Of a DNA stretch of 16,865 bases, positions 6,070-12,760 are shown piece after piece. The stretch is from Candidatus Methanomethylophilaceae archaeon (GTDB lineage Archaea; Thermoplasmatota; Thermoplasmata; Methanomassiliicoccales; Methanomethylophilaceae): assembly GCA_011620825.1 (NCBI GenBank), contig WOYN01000058.1, positions 1 through 16,865 on the forward strand, written 5' to 3'. The notes beneath the pieces are model-generated. The model was not told where the DNA came from and did no database searches. It saw nothing but the letters and a program-made list of their open reading frames with translations. Both the position numbers and the translations under genes were made by a program. How positions within the stretch are numbered: the first letter of the stretch is position 1; each line of letters begins with the position of its first letter.

Positions 6070-6975
6070 ATGGGTAGGCTGGAAATTACCTTCGGACGGC
6101 TGAGGCTGGAACGTCCCGGGATGCTCGCATCGGGAATAATGGACGAGACAGGGGACTCGATGGCGCGCATGATCAAATCAGGAGCAGGCGCCGTGGTCAC
6201 AAAGTCCATCGGTCTCGAGCCCAGGCCGGGACACAGGAATCCCACCTTCACCGAGGTCGAGGGAGGTTACGTAAATGCTATGGGTCTTCCGAACCCCGGG
6301 ATAGAACTTTTCGCCGAGGAGATGGAGATCGCTTTGCGTGCAGGGCCCGTTGTCGGTTCCGTATTCGGCTCCAACGCCAAGGATTTTGCAGTGCTGTCTG
6401 CCAGAATGGAGGACTGCGGGGCATGCGCCGTTGAGCTGAATCTCTCGTGCCCCCATGCCGAAGGATACGGGGCGGAGATAGGTTCCGACCCGAAAAATGT
6501 GCGCTCGATCGTTTCGGCAGTCAAATCGTCCGTCGATATTCCCGTATGGGCAAAGCTGACGCCCAACACCTCTTCGATAGTCGAACTGGGGAGGGCCGCG
6601 GAGGACGGCGGCGCCGAGGCCGTGGTGGCGATCAATACCCTGAAAGCCATGGTCATTTCGGCAGAGCTGCGAAAACCCGTCCTGAGCAACAGGTTCGGAG
6701 GCCTCTCCGGGCCCGCGATAAAACCCGTGGGCGTCAGGGCCGTATATGACCTCAGGGGCGCGCTCAGCATCCCGGTCGTAGGTGTCGGGGGCATCTCGAA
6801 CTGGAGGGACGCCGCCGAATATCTCCTCGCCGGGGCCAGCGCGTTCCAGGTCGGAAGCGCCGTGGGCACGAAGGGGCCGAAAGTGTTCGGAGAGATCAAC
6901 AGGGGCCTGGAGATGTTCATGTCGGACCACGGTTACGGGTCCATCGCGGAAATGGTAGGTGTTGCACGTGAGTGA
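6070..6975 (+). CDS. pyrD: Dihydroorotate dehydrogenase, class 1B catalytic subunit
   Basis: The 301-residue FMN enzyme oxidises dihydroorotate to orotate in pyrimidine synthesis. Motifs in order: RPGMLASGIMDETG (17-29), the conserved lysine in VVTKSIG (Lys45), NAMGLPNPG (69-77), LNLSCPH with the catalytic-base Cys127 that marks class 1 enzymes, AKLTPN (161-166), AINTLK, RFGGLSGPAIKP (208-219) and GVGGI (238-242) for FMN phosphate binding. The start at 6070 matches the family's usual N-terminus and the leaderless promoter at 6041; the frame is open to 6001 but that part would lie upstream of transcription. pyrK follows with an 8-nt overlap, so the two form the class 1B heterotetramer that passes electrons to NAD+. 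Confidence 0.95.
   Translation: MGRLEITFGRLRLERPGMLASGIMDETGDSMARMIKSGAGAVVTKSIGLEPRPGHRNPTFTEVEGGYVNAMGLPNPGIELFAEEMEIALRAGPVVGSVFGSNAKDFAVLSARMEDCGACAVELNLSCPHAEGYGAEIGSDPKNVRSIVSAVKSSVDIPVWAKLTPNTSSIVELGRAAEDGGAEAVVAINTLKAMVISAELRKPVLSNRFGGLSGPAIKPVGVRAVYDLRGALSIPVVGVGGISNWRDAAEYLLAGASAFQVGSAVGTKGPKVFGEINRGLEMFMSDHGYGSIAEMVGVARE
6957..6961 (+). promoter_or_regulatory. Ribosome-binding site selecting the GTG start of pyrK
   Basis: AGGTG sits 6 nt before GTG 6968 inside the end of pyrD. An in-frame GTG at 6959 overlaps the site itself and is therefore less likely. Confidence 0.5.
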
Positions 6976-7732
6976 GACCGTAAAGATCATCGGAAAGATG
7001 AGGGAGAGCAAAGACACGTACACCCTGGAATTCAAATGGGACGCACCCGCCGTGCCCGGACAGTTCGTAATGGTCTGGATACCGGGCGTGGACGAGGTCC
7101 CTATGTCGCTCTCCCGCATAGGGAAGATCAAAGCGATAACCGTCAAAGGCATAGGGGAAGCCTCCAACGCGATAAACGACCTGCAGGTCGGGGACTATGT
7201 CAGGCTCAGGGGCCCTTACGGCAACGGATTTTCCATCAAGAAATCCAAAAAGGTCCTGGCGGTCGCCGGCGGTGTGGGCGTCGCGGCGCTGATCCCTGCC
7301 ATAAAGGAGACGGGGTGCGACACCATCATAGGCGCCAGGTGCGAAGGCGAGATCATCCTGGACGATGTCGCGAGGAAATACAGCAAGAGCGTCTGGACAT
7401 CCACCGATGACGGCAGCCGCGGTTTCCACGGGAACGCAGTACAGCTTGCAAAGAAGAAGATGGCCCTCAGGGATTATGACCTGGTGATCGGTTGCGGGCC
7501 GGAGGTCATGCTCTATTTCCTTCATGAGGCATGCAAAGAGAACGATGTCGAATGCCAGCTTTCCCTGGAGAGGTTCATGAAATGCGGCGCCGGCGTATGC
7601 GGGTGCTGCATGATGGACAGGCTCAGGGTTTGCAAGGACGGGCCCGTGTTCGGCACAGAGGAACTCGACGGCCTTTCCGACTTCGGGACCAGGAAAAGGG
7701 ACGAGTGCGGACGTATTGTCGATCTAAGGTGA
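6968..7732 (+). CDS. pyrK: Dihydroorotate dehydrogenase electron-transfer subunit
   Basis: This 254-residue subunit carries FAD and a [2Fe-2S] cluster and links PyrD to NAD+. The N-terminal beta-barrel has PGQFVMVWIP (30-39) and the FAD motif VPMSLSR (44-50); GPYGNGF (82-88) is the following flavin loop. The nucleotide-binding domain shows VAGGVGVAAL (99-108) and IGCGPEVML (174-182). The C-terminal cluster site has Cys206, Cys211, Cys214 and Cys222 (CGAGVCGCC...VC), the PyrK spacing C-x4-C-x2-C-x7-C. GTG at 6968 is chosen because AGGTG lies 6 nt upstream. Translation is likely coupled to pyrD through the 8-nt overlap. Confidence 0.94.
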   Translation: MSETVKIIGKMRESKDTYTLEFKWDAPAVPGQFVMVWIPGVDEVPMSLSRIGKIKAITVKGIGEASNAINDLQVGDYVRLRGPYGNGFSIKKSKKVLAVAGGVGVAALIPAIKETGCDTIIGARCEGEIILDDVARKYSKSVWTSTDDGSRGFHGNAVQLAKKKMALRDYDLVIGCGPEVMLYFLHEACKENDVECQLSLERFMKCGAGVCGCCMMDRLRVCKDGPVFGTEELDGLSDFGTRKRDECGRIVDLR

Positions 7733-7734
7733 GG
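7727..7734 (+). promoter_or_regulatory. Ribosome-binding site for the TTG start at 7737
   Basis: AGGTGAGG overlaps the pyrK stop codon and lies just before TTG 7737. It supports translation of the small downstream TPR gene from that codon rather than from GTG 7761. Confidence 0.45.
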
Positions 7735-7736
7735 AC

Positions 7737-8150
7737 TTGCCAGTTCCGACCGGACATATAGAGGTGCATCACGGGAATCTTACCGTGCATGTTCCCCGAA
7801 GCATTTTCAAAGCAGGGACCGCAGAGATCGTTCCCGAACGTGCGGCACCGTTCAGAGAGATGGTGATGGGGAGATACCCGTGGCTTACCGCCAACTCCGT
7901 GAACGTCCTAATGGAGCGCGCCATCAAGGAGATGAGGCAGGTCCTCGACGAAGAGACGGCGGGACGTTCCGTAAGCCGCGTCCTTGCGGAGGACGGCCGC
8001 GTCGGCGAGGCCATAGATCATCTGACAAAAAGTCTGGACCGCAACCCCGACGATGCCGATTCCTGGTATCTTCTCGGGGAACTGCTGTGCAAAGTCGGAC
8101 GCACCGAGGAAGGATACAAGGCGTTCGCCGAGGGAAGGAAGCGCTTCTGA
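7737..8150 (+). CDS. Small TPR-repeat protein, function unknown
   Basis: The 137-residue soluble protein begins at TTG 7737, 4 nt after the pyrK stop. The first 55 residues are not recognised (MPVPTGHIEVHHGNLTVHVP). From about residue 80 there are two tetratricopeptide-like helical hairpins: RVGEAIDHLTKSLDRNPDDADSW and then WYLLGELLCKVGRTEEGYKAF, with the usual small, Ala, Gly and Pro positions. TPR units bind peptides or partner proteins, so this could be an adaptor, but no partner is suggested beyond the pyrDK operon. Its stop codon abuts that of the convergent gene with no spacer. Confidence 0.75.
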   Translation: MPVPTGHIEVHHGNLTVHVPRSIFKAGTAEIVPERAAPFREMVMGRYPWLTANSVNVLMERAIKEMRQVLDEETAGRSVSRVLAEDGRVGEAIDHLTKSLDRNPDDADSWYLLGELLCKVGRTEEGYKAFAEGRKRF

Positions 8151-8981
8151 TCAGCGGAACAGCGCCTTTATCGCCGCGACCGTTTCCGGAACCGTGGCCC
8201 CCCAGGGCACGACCGCCGTGTCGCCCTCTATCACGTGGCCTTCTCTGACCTTGCAGCACCTGACGATGGTTTTTACCCCGTCCTTGGGACAGAAGTCCCT
8301 GGGACAGATGTCGATCGTGGCGGTGTCCCTCCCATAGAGCTCCCTGAATATCCTGCGGGAAGTATCGCACCCCAGCAATGTGACCTCATGACCCAGCTCA
8401 GGGCTCTCGTCCAGGAAATAGAACGGTTTATCGGCCTTGAGGCCGGATACCCTGCAGGGGAACATGACCCCTCCCGTTCTGACCTTCGAGACCATATCCT
8501 GGATATCGATCGTAAGATTTTCGGTCACTATCGGAAGGTCGATGTACCCTGACTCCAAGGCCTTGCTGACCAGTATCTCCGTCTTGGACGGGTACGGAGG
8601 GACGCTGTCTACGATCCTCAGCGTCATAGGTTCGATCCCGGTGACGAAACCGATATGGTAGAACATACCGCGGACGACCACGGTCTTCCCTGGATGCTCC
8701 TTCTGGATCTGCGCCCTCTCCGGAAGGTTGAGGACGTCCGCTTCGGGCATGTCCACGAACACCGTATCTTCGGGCAAAGAGATTATGTCCACCGACTCGA
8801 CGGTCCTGAACAGCCCGGCCCCCTCCGACTTGTGCAGCTCCGCGACCGCGTACCTGCCTTCCCGGGACATCACCACATACTGCGCCCTGACATAGGCCTT
8901 GTGCCCCATCAATCCTTTGCGGATCCCCTCCTCGGTAAGCGGGAAATCCGCTTCCAATATGGAAATGTCCTTGCAATGCAT
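8151..8981 (-). CDS. Cysteine-rich conserved-looking protein of unknown function
   Basis: The 276-residue soluble protein is not a family I can name with confidence. It has no membrane segment or signal. The first 170 residues look like alpha/beta domains (TVVVRGMFYHIGFVTGIEP near 100-118). The C-terminal third holds six cysteines: Cys176 (MFPCRVSG), Cys205 (LLGCDTSRR), Cys226 and Cys231 (ICPRDFCPKDG) and adjacent Cys242-Cys243 (VRCCKVREG), with His198 close by. Such clustering suggests a metal or Fe-S site. The ATG at 8981 has a TATA box (minus-strand GGTTATAG) 26 nt upstream, so the mRNA is leaderless. It is transcribed alone, toward pyrDK. Confidence 0.78.
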   Translation of the reverse strand: MHCKDISILEADFPLTEEGIRKGLMGHKAYVRAQYVVMSREGRYAVAELHKSEGAGLFRTVESVDIISLPEDTVFVDMPEADVLNLPERAQIQKEHPGKTVVVRGMFYHIGFVTGIEPMTLRIVDSVPPYPSKTEILVSKALESGYIDLPIVTENLTIDIQDMVSKVRTGGVMFPCRVSGLKADKPFYFLDESPELGHEVTLLGCDTSRRIFRELYGRDTATIDICPRDFCPKDGVKTIVRCCKVREGHVIEGDTAVVPWGATVPETVAAIKALFR

Positions 8982-9003
8982 GCCCGCATATCATACTGAG
9001 GGG

Positions 9004-9011
9004 GCTATAAC
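9004..9011 (-). promoter_or_regulatory. TATA box of the cysteine-rich gene
   Basis: Minus-strand GGTTATAG is centred 26 nt before the ATG at 8981 and predicts a leaderless transcript. Confidence 0.5.
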
Positions 9012-9037
9012 CGTTATCCCGTCCGATGACGAAATGA

Positions 9038-9045
9038 TTTAATAC
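9038..9045 (+). promoter_or_regulatory. TATA box of the tRNA-Cys gene
   Basis: TTTAATAC, preceded by GAAATGA (BRE-like), is centred about 27 nt before the first base of the tRNA at 9070, the spacing expected for transcription starting at or very near the mature 5' end. Confidence 0.6.
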
Positions 9046-9069
9046 GTTCAACCGATGAAGTGACTGGCT

Positions 9070-9143
9070 GTCGGGGTAACACAGTGGCTATGTGGCGGAC
9101 TGCAGATCCGCATACGGGAGTTCAATTCTCCCTCCCGACCCCA
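9070..9143 (+). tRNA. tRNA-Cys (anticodon GCA), with encoded CCA
   Basis: A full cloverleaf can be drawn. Acceptor stem: GTCGGGG (9070-9076) with TCCCGAC (9133-9139), closing with one G-U. D arm: ACAC with ATGT, three pairs, loop containing GG at 9086-9087. Anticodon stem: GCGGA (9095-9099) with TCCGC (9107-9111), perfect; loop CTGCAGA places the anticodon GCA at 9102-9104. Variable loop of 4. T arm: GGGAG (9116-9120), loop TTCAATT, CTCCC (9128-9132). The base at the discriminator position is C (9140), followed by CCA at 9141-9143. A U is the usual discriminator of tRNA-Cys, so this is odd. No intron. Confidence 0.93.
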
Positions 9144-9157
9144 TTTTATTTTTTCTC
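9144..9157 (+). terminator. Oligo-T terminator after tRNA-Cys
   Basis: TTTTATTTTTTCTCC follows immediately after the CCA end, a typical archaeal U-tract stop. Confidence 0.55.
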
Positions 9158-9178
9158 CTAACGCCGGGTTTTGCGTAA

Positions 9179-9219
9179 CCTATATAAATAGGCTTTAAAT
9201 AACCTATATAAGGTATAAA
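9179..9219 (+). promoter_or_regulatory. tbp promoter with repeated TATA boxes
   Basis: TATATAAA at 9181-9188, centred about 26 nt before position 9211, fits transcription starting a few nt before the ATG at 9220. A second box, TATATAAG (9205-9212), covers that predicted start. Both follow the same AACC, making a 24-nt-spaced direct repeat AACCTATATAA. ATAGG (9188-9192) pairs with CCTAT (9203-9207) as an inverted repeat. A third TATA-like string, GTATAAAA, runs into the start codon. The second box could let TBP repress its own gene; this is inference. Confidence 0.6.
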
Positions 9220-9768
9220 ATGGCAAAAATGAAAATAGAGAATGTTGTCGCCTCAAGCTACCTGGGACAGGAACTCGACCTCAACGCGATCGAGGCCGCC
9301 CTTGAAGGTGCAGAGTACAACCCTCAACAGTTCCCGGGGCTTGTGTACAGGCTCAAAGACCCCAAGACCGCTACGTTGCTATTCAGGAGCGGAAAGGTCG
9401 TATGCACGGGCGCCAAGTGCTATGACGACGTGGTCAGGGCCGTTACCACCGTCGCCAAGGACCTGGAGAAGGCGGGCATCACGATAACCATAGTGCCGAA
9501 GATCGAGGTTCAGAACATCGTCGCCTCTTCCGACCTGGAGCAGGAGATAAACCTGAACACCGTTGCCATAACTTTGGGACTTGAAAGGGTCGAATACGAG
9601 CCCGAGCAGTTCCCCGGCCTGGTTTACAGGCTGGACGACCCCAAGGTCGTCGTGCTTCTGTTCAGCAGCGGCAAGATGGTCTGCACGGGAGCGAAGGTCC
9701 CCCCGGACGTCACACGCGCGGTCGACAAGATCGCCGCCGAGCTCAGGTCCGTCGGACTGATGAAATAA
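9220..9768 (+). CDS. tbp: TATA-box-binding protein
   Basis: The 182-residue general transcription factor binds promoter TATA boxes and recruits TFB and RNA polymerase. The two-fold saddle is visible as an internal repeat: KIENVVASSYLGQELDL...QFPGLVYRLKDPK...RSGKVVCTGAK (about 5-75) and KIEVQNIVASSDLEQEINL...QFPGLVYRLDDPK...SSGKMVCTGAK (about 95-165). Length and both FPGLVYRL and GKxVCTGAK blocks are standard for archaeal TBP. It ends in GLMK without the acidic tail seen in some archaeal TBPs. It is a single-gene unit after the tRNA, with an unusual repeated TATA region in front and a hairpin behind it. Confidence 0.97.
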   Translation: MAKMKIENVVASSYLGQELDLNAIEAALEGAEYNPQQFPGLVYRLKDPKTATLLFRSGKVVCTGAKCYDDVVRAVTTVAKDLEKAGITITIVPKIEVQNIVASSDLEQEINLNTVAITLGLERVEYEPEQFPGLVYRLDDPKVVVLLFSSGKMVCTGAKVPPDVTRAVDKIAAELRSVGLMK

Positions 9769-9777
9769 ACGCTTAAC

Positions 9778-9799
9778 TCCGGCGGGAATTTCCGCCGGA
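9778..9799. terminator. Hairpin between convergent tbp and PHP genes
   Basis: Arms TCCGGCGGG (9778-9786) and TCCGCCGGA (9791-9799) form eight Watson-Crick pairs plus a G-U around an AATT loop, filling almost all of the 31-nt gap between the two stop codons. It can fold on either transcript, so it may end or protect both. There is a short T stretch (ATTTT) only on the right side. Confidence 0.5.
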
Positions 9800-10456
9800 T
9801 CACATTTTCCTGAAGCCTCTGGATATCCAGAGCCCTATCGATTTGAAGCCGTAGCGCAGAGTGCTCCCCGTGTGCCTGTTGGAGCTGGTCGCCGGCAAAG
9901 TTCCCGACATCATCTCTCTCAGAACTTCCGACCATGACGTGAGCCCGTCGGGCAGGGTGATGTACCCGCATCCGATGTGGCGCGTGGTGTGCGCATCGCT
10001 CCCCGCCGATACTGGGCATCCGACCTTTGCGGCGAGCGCCGCAGAACCCAAGTTGTCTTTGTTGTACGATCTGGAGTTCGCCGCCTCTATGCCGTCGAAG
10101 GGATTATCGAGCACGGCCCGCTCCCCGAGACCCGACCACCATCTGTACGGATGTGCCGCGAAGGCGACCCCTCCCGCATCGTGGATGGCCTCTATGGTTT
10201 CGATGACCGAAAGCCCCTTCTGTATCTGCCTGTCGATGCCGTAAGCAAGGATATGCCCCTCCTTGGAGGATACTTCTTCACCCGGCACGACTATCAGACG
10301 GCCGTCGTCTTTGATCAGATCGTACGCCTCGAAACTGTTGTGATCCGTTATCGCAATGCATCCGATGCCCCTATTGATCGCTATGTCCACTATCGTGACG
10401 GGGTCCGTGCGCCCGTCCAAAGAGAAAGAAGAGTGTATGTGCAGGTCTGCCTTCAT
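9800..10456 (-). CDS. PHP-domain metal-dependent phosphoesterase
   Basis: The 218-residue protein is a stand-alone PHP domain of the YciV/TrpH type, which hydrolyses phosphate esters of small molecules or nucleotides at a trinuclear metal site. The metal ligands appear in order: HIHS (His6, His8), Asp14, TDHN (Asp38, His39), PGEEV (Glu60/61), AHPYRW (His102) and GSDAH (Asp154, His156). The substrate cannot be told from sequence. The start ATG overlaps the metG stop (ATGA, 4 nt), so it is probably translated with metG. A longer frame to 10570 runs inside metG and is not used. Confidence 0.87.
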   Translation of the reverse strand: MKADLHIHSSFSLDGRTDPVTIVDIAINRGIGCIAITDHNSFEAYDLIKDDGRLIVVPGEEVSSKEGHILAYGIDRQIQKGLSVIETIEAIHDAGGVAFAAHPYRWWSGLGERAVLDNPFDGIEAANSRSYNKDNLGSAALAAKVGCPVSAGSDAHTTRHIGCGYITLPDGLTSWSEVLREMMSGTLPATSSNRHTGSTLRYGFKSIGLWISRGFRKM

Positions 10457-12702
10457 CTTACGCCGGCACCGTCCCTGATCTCGCTGTCGACAGTGGCCAC
10501 GCTGCCGTTGCCGTCGCTGAGTAGAACCGTTCTGTCGCCGTCTATCACGGCCACGGCCCTGGGAGGGCATCCTTCTGCCGACTCCAGCTTCCTGGACCCG
10601 GCGACGAACGTACCGTCCCTGACGGTTGAGACTTTGAGGACCGCCCTCTGGAAGTCCTTGTACTCGATACGAGAGGGTGAAGAATCCATCCCCGACGAGA
10701 ACTTCGTCCCGTTGGGAACCTCCTTCGAGGGAGTGAGCAGGAGCACGGCGCTTCCGCCCATGTCCTCGTCGTCCGCCGCGAGCAGCATCCCCGACGACAT
10801 GATCCCGCGGAGCTTGGCGGGCTTCAGGTTGGACACCACGAGAACCTTGCGGCCGAGCATCCTTTCTCTTGGATAGTATGCCTTGAGGCCTGCGACTATC
10901 TGCCTGGGGGATTCTTCCCCGATGTCCACGCTCAGCAGGTAGAGCTTGTCGGCGTCCGGATGGTCCTGAACGCTGACGACGGTGCCCGCCCTGAGATCGA
11001 GCCTCCTGAAGTCCGCGAACGGCCCGGCGATGTCCGGTTCGGCCGCGGGCACCTTGTTCAGCTTCTCTTTTTCGTCCTCGAACTCGACCTTCTTGTAGAC
11101 GGGCACGGGTTCGGGCATCGCGGCCCCGCGGGGAAGCGGGCTGGTCATTCCTTCATATCCGCATTCCTCTATCGTGCCACCGATCGCCAGATACTCCCAT
11201 ATCTTCTCCGACGAGCGGGGCATGTACGGCCACGACATGACCGCGAGGGCTTTGACGATACGGAGATTGGTGTTCATGACCCTCCCGCACGCTTCTTTGT
11301 CGCTTTTTAAAAGCGCCCATGGCTTGGACTGGTCGAAATACTTGTTCGCGAAATGGGCCAGGTCCATGACCGCCTTCAGAGCCTTCTTGAAATCGCACTT
11401 TGAAAGATGCTCGTCGTATTCTTTGAAGATGGATCCGATCTTCTCCATGACCTCCGCCGACTCCTCGGGGGGAGCGGCATCGGGTATGCTTCCGAAATTC
11501 TTCTGTGTGAAGCTCAGACACCTGTGGTAATAATTCCCGAGGTCGGAAACGAGCTCGTTGTTGATCTTTATCTTGAAGTCCTCCCACGAGAAATCGGAAT
11601 CGTGGGTGTCCGGCATGTTGATCGACAGGTAATATCTGACAAGGTCGGCGTCGTATTTCTTAAGAACGCTGGGAACATCGATCGCGCCGCCGCGGCTCTT
11701 GGAAAGTTTTCCGCCGCCGAACATGAGGTACTCGTTAGCCGGTATGTCATAAGGCAGGTTCAGGCCGCCCTCGCCCATGAGGATGGCGGGCCAGATTATC
11801 GAATGGAAAGGAATGTTGTCCTTACCGACGAAATAGTAGTGCTTGACCGCCGGGTCCTGCCAGAATTCCTTCCAATAGTCGGGCTTGCCGATCATCTTCG
11901 AATATTCTATGGATGCGCTGAGATATCCGATTACCGCATCGAACCACACATAGATGACCTTCCCGTCCCATCCGTCCACGGGCACCGGGACGCCCCAGGT
12001 CATGTCCCTTGTGATCGCCCTGTCGGTGAGCCCCTCGTTGAGCCAGTTCTGAGTGAACGTTTTTACGTTAGACCTCCAGTGGTCTTTATCGGCGATAAAG
12101 TCGAGAAGCCTTTCCCTGAAAGCGCTCAGCCTCAGGAAGTAATGCTCGGTCTGCCTTACATCCGGCACGTTGCCGCACTGGATGCAATGAGGCTCTTTAA
12201 GGTCGCCCGGCTCGAGCGTGGTCCCGCAGGTGTCGCACTGGTCGCTTCTGACGTCTACCGCCCCGCAGGTGGGACAGATCCCCTCGACATACCTGTCGGG
12301 GAGGAACCTTCCGCAGTCTACGCAGTAGTATTGGTCTGTCTGCTTTATGTAAAGATATCCTCTGTCGAGGAGGTCGAGGAACAACTTCTGAACCACCTCG
12401 TAATGAGTCTTGCAGTGGGTCTTGTTGAATAACGAATACTCTATGTCGAGGTCCTCGATCGCCTTCTTGTTGATCTCGTGGTATCTCTCGGCCACGGCCT
12501 CGGGCGTGGTGTGCTCCTTTTCAGCGGTGACTGTTATAGGGGTCCCGTGCTGGTCCGACCCGCCTACCATCAAAACCTCGTTACCGGTGAGGCGGTTGTA
12601 CCTGCTGAAGATGTCAGGCGGCAGAAGGGACCCGGCCACGTGCCCCAGGTGTATTTTCCCGTTGGCATACGGCCAGGCGATGTTGATGCATACTTTTGAC
12701 AT
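10453..12702 (-). CDS. metG: Methionyl-tRNA synthetase with fused tRNA-binding domain
   Basis: The 749-residue class I synthetase charges tRNA-Met. It shows the HIGH motif as HLGH (18-21) in AWPYANGKIHLGH, two zinc knuckles in the connective peptide (Cys127/130/143/146 and Cys156/159/173/176), the KMSKS motif as KLSKS (332-336), and an anticodon-binding helical domain to about 520. A Trbp111-like tRNA-binding domain follows (FRRLDLRAGTVVSVQDHPDADKLY near 565-588; NLKPAKLRGIMSSGM near 625-639). About 75 further residues (675-749) lie beyond that domain and are not explained. The start MSKVCINIAWPY at 12702 is the family start, with GAGGG 6 nt upstream; the frame is open to 12801 but that overlaps the preceding gene. 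Likely cotranscribed with the PHP gene downstream. Confidence 0.96.
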   Translation of the reverse strand: MSKVCINIAWPYANGKIHLGHVAGSLLPPDIFSRYNRLTGNEVLMVGGSDQHGTPITVTAEKEHTTPEAVAERYHEINKKAIEDLDIEYSLFNKTHCKTHYEVVQKLFLDLLDRGYLYIKQTDQYYCVDCGRFLPDRYVEGICPTCGAVDVRSDQCDTCGTTLEPGDLKEPHCIQCGNVPDVRQTEHYFLRLSAFRERLLDFIADKDHWRSNVKTFTQNWLNEGLTDRAITRDMTWGVPVPVDGWDGKVIYVWFDAVIGYLSASIEYSKMIGKPDYWKEFWQDPAVKHYYFVGKDNIPFHSIIWPAILMGEGGLNLPYDIPANEYLMFGGGKLSKSRGGAIDVPSVLKKYDADLVRYYLSINMPDTHDSDFSWEDFKIKINNELVSDLGNYYHRCLSFTQKNFGSIPDAAPPEESAEVMEKIGSIFKEYDEHLSKCDFKKALKAVMDLAHFANKYFDQSKPWALLKSDKEACGRVMNTNLRIVKALAVMSWPYMPRSSEKIWEYLAIGGTIEECGYEGMTSPLPRGAAMPEPVPVYKKVEFEDEKEKLNKVPAAEPDIAGPFADFRRLDLRAGTVVSVQDHPDADKLYLLSVDIGEESPRQIVAGLKAYYPRERMLGRKVLVVSNLKPAKLRGIMSSGMLLAADDEDMGGSAVLLLTPSKEVPNGTKFSSGMDSSPSRIEYKDFQRAVLKVSTVRDGTFVAGSRKLESAEGCPPRAVAVIDGDRTVLLSDGNGSVATVDSEIRDGAGVR

Positions 12703-12727
12703 GATATACCCTCGCAATGTTCTGTTA

Positions 12728-12740
12728 CCTATAAATAAAT
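12728..12740 (-). promoter_or_regulatory. TATA region of metG
   Basis: Minus-strand ATTTATTTATAGG lies 25-38 nt before the metG ATG in the 58-nt gap after the MATE gene. It suggests that metG has its own promoter rather than depending only on the transporters upstream. Confidence 0.5.
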
Positions 12741-12760
12741 CAATAGAAGGACGGCGATCT

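Noticed and set aside
6178..7167. 329-codon minus-strand open frame opposite pyrD
   Set aside because: Lies against the unmistakable pyrD and pyrK genes.
11407..12432. 341-codon plus-strand open frame inside metG
   Set aside because: Shadow of metG's codon bias; no plausible promoter or family motif.
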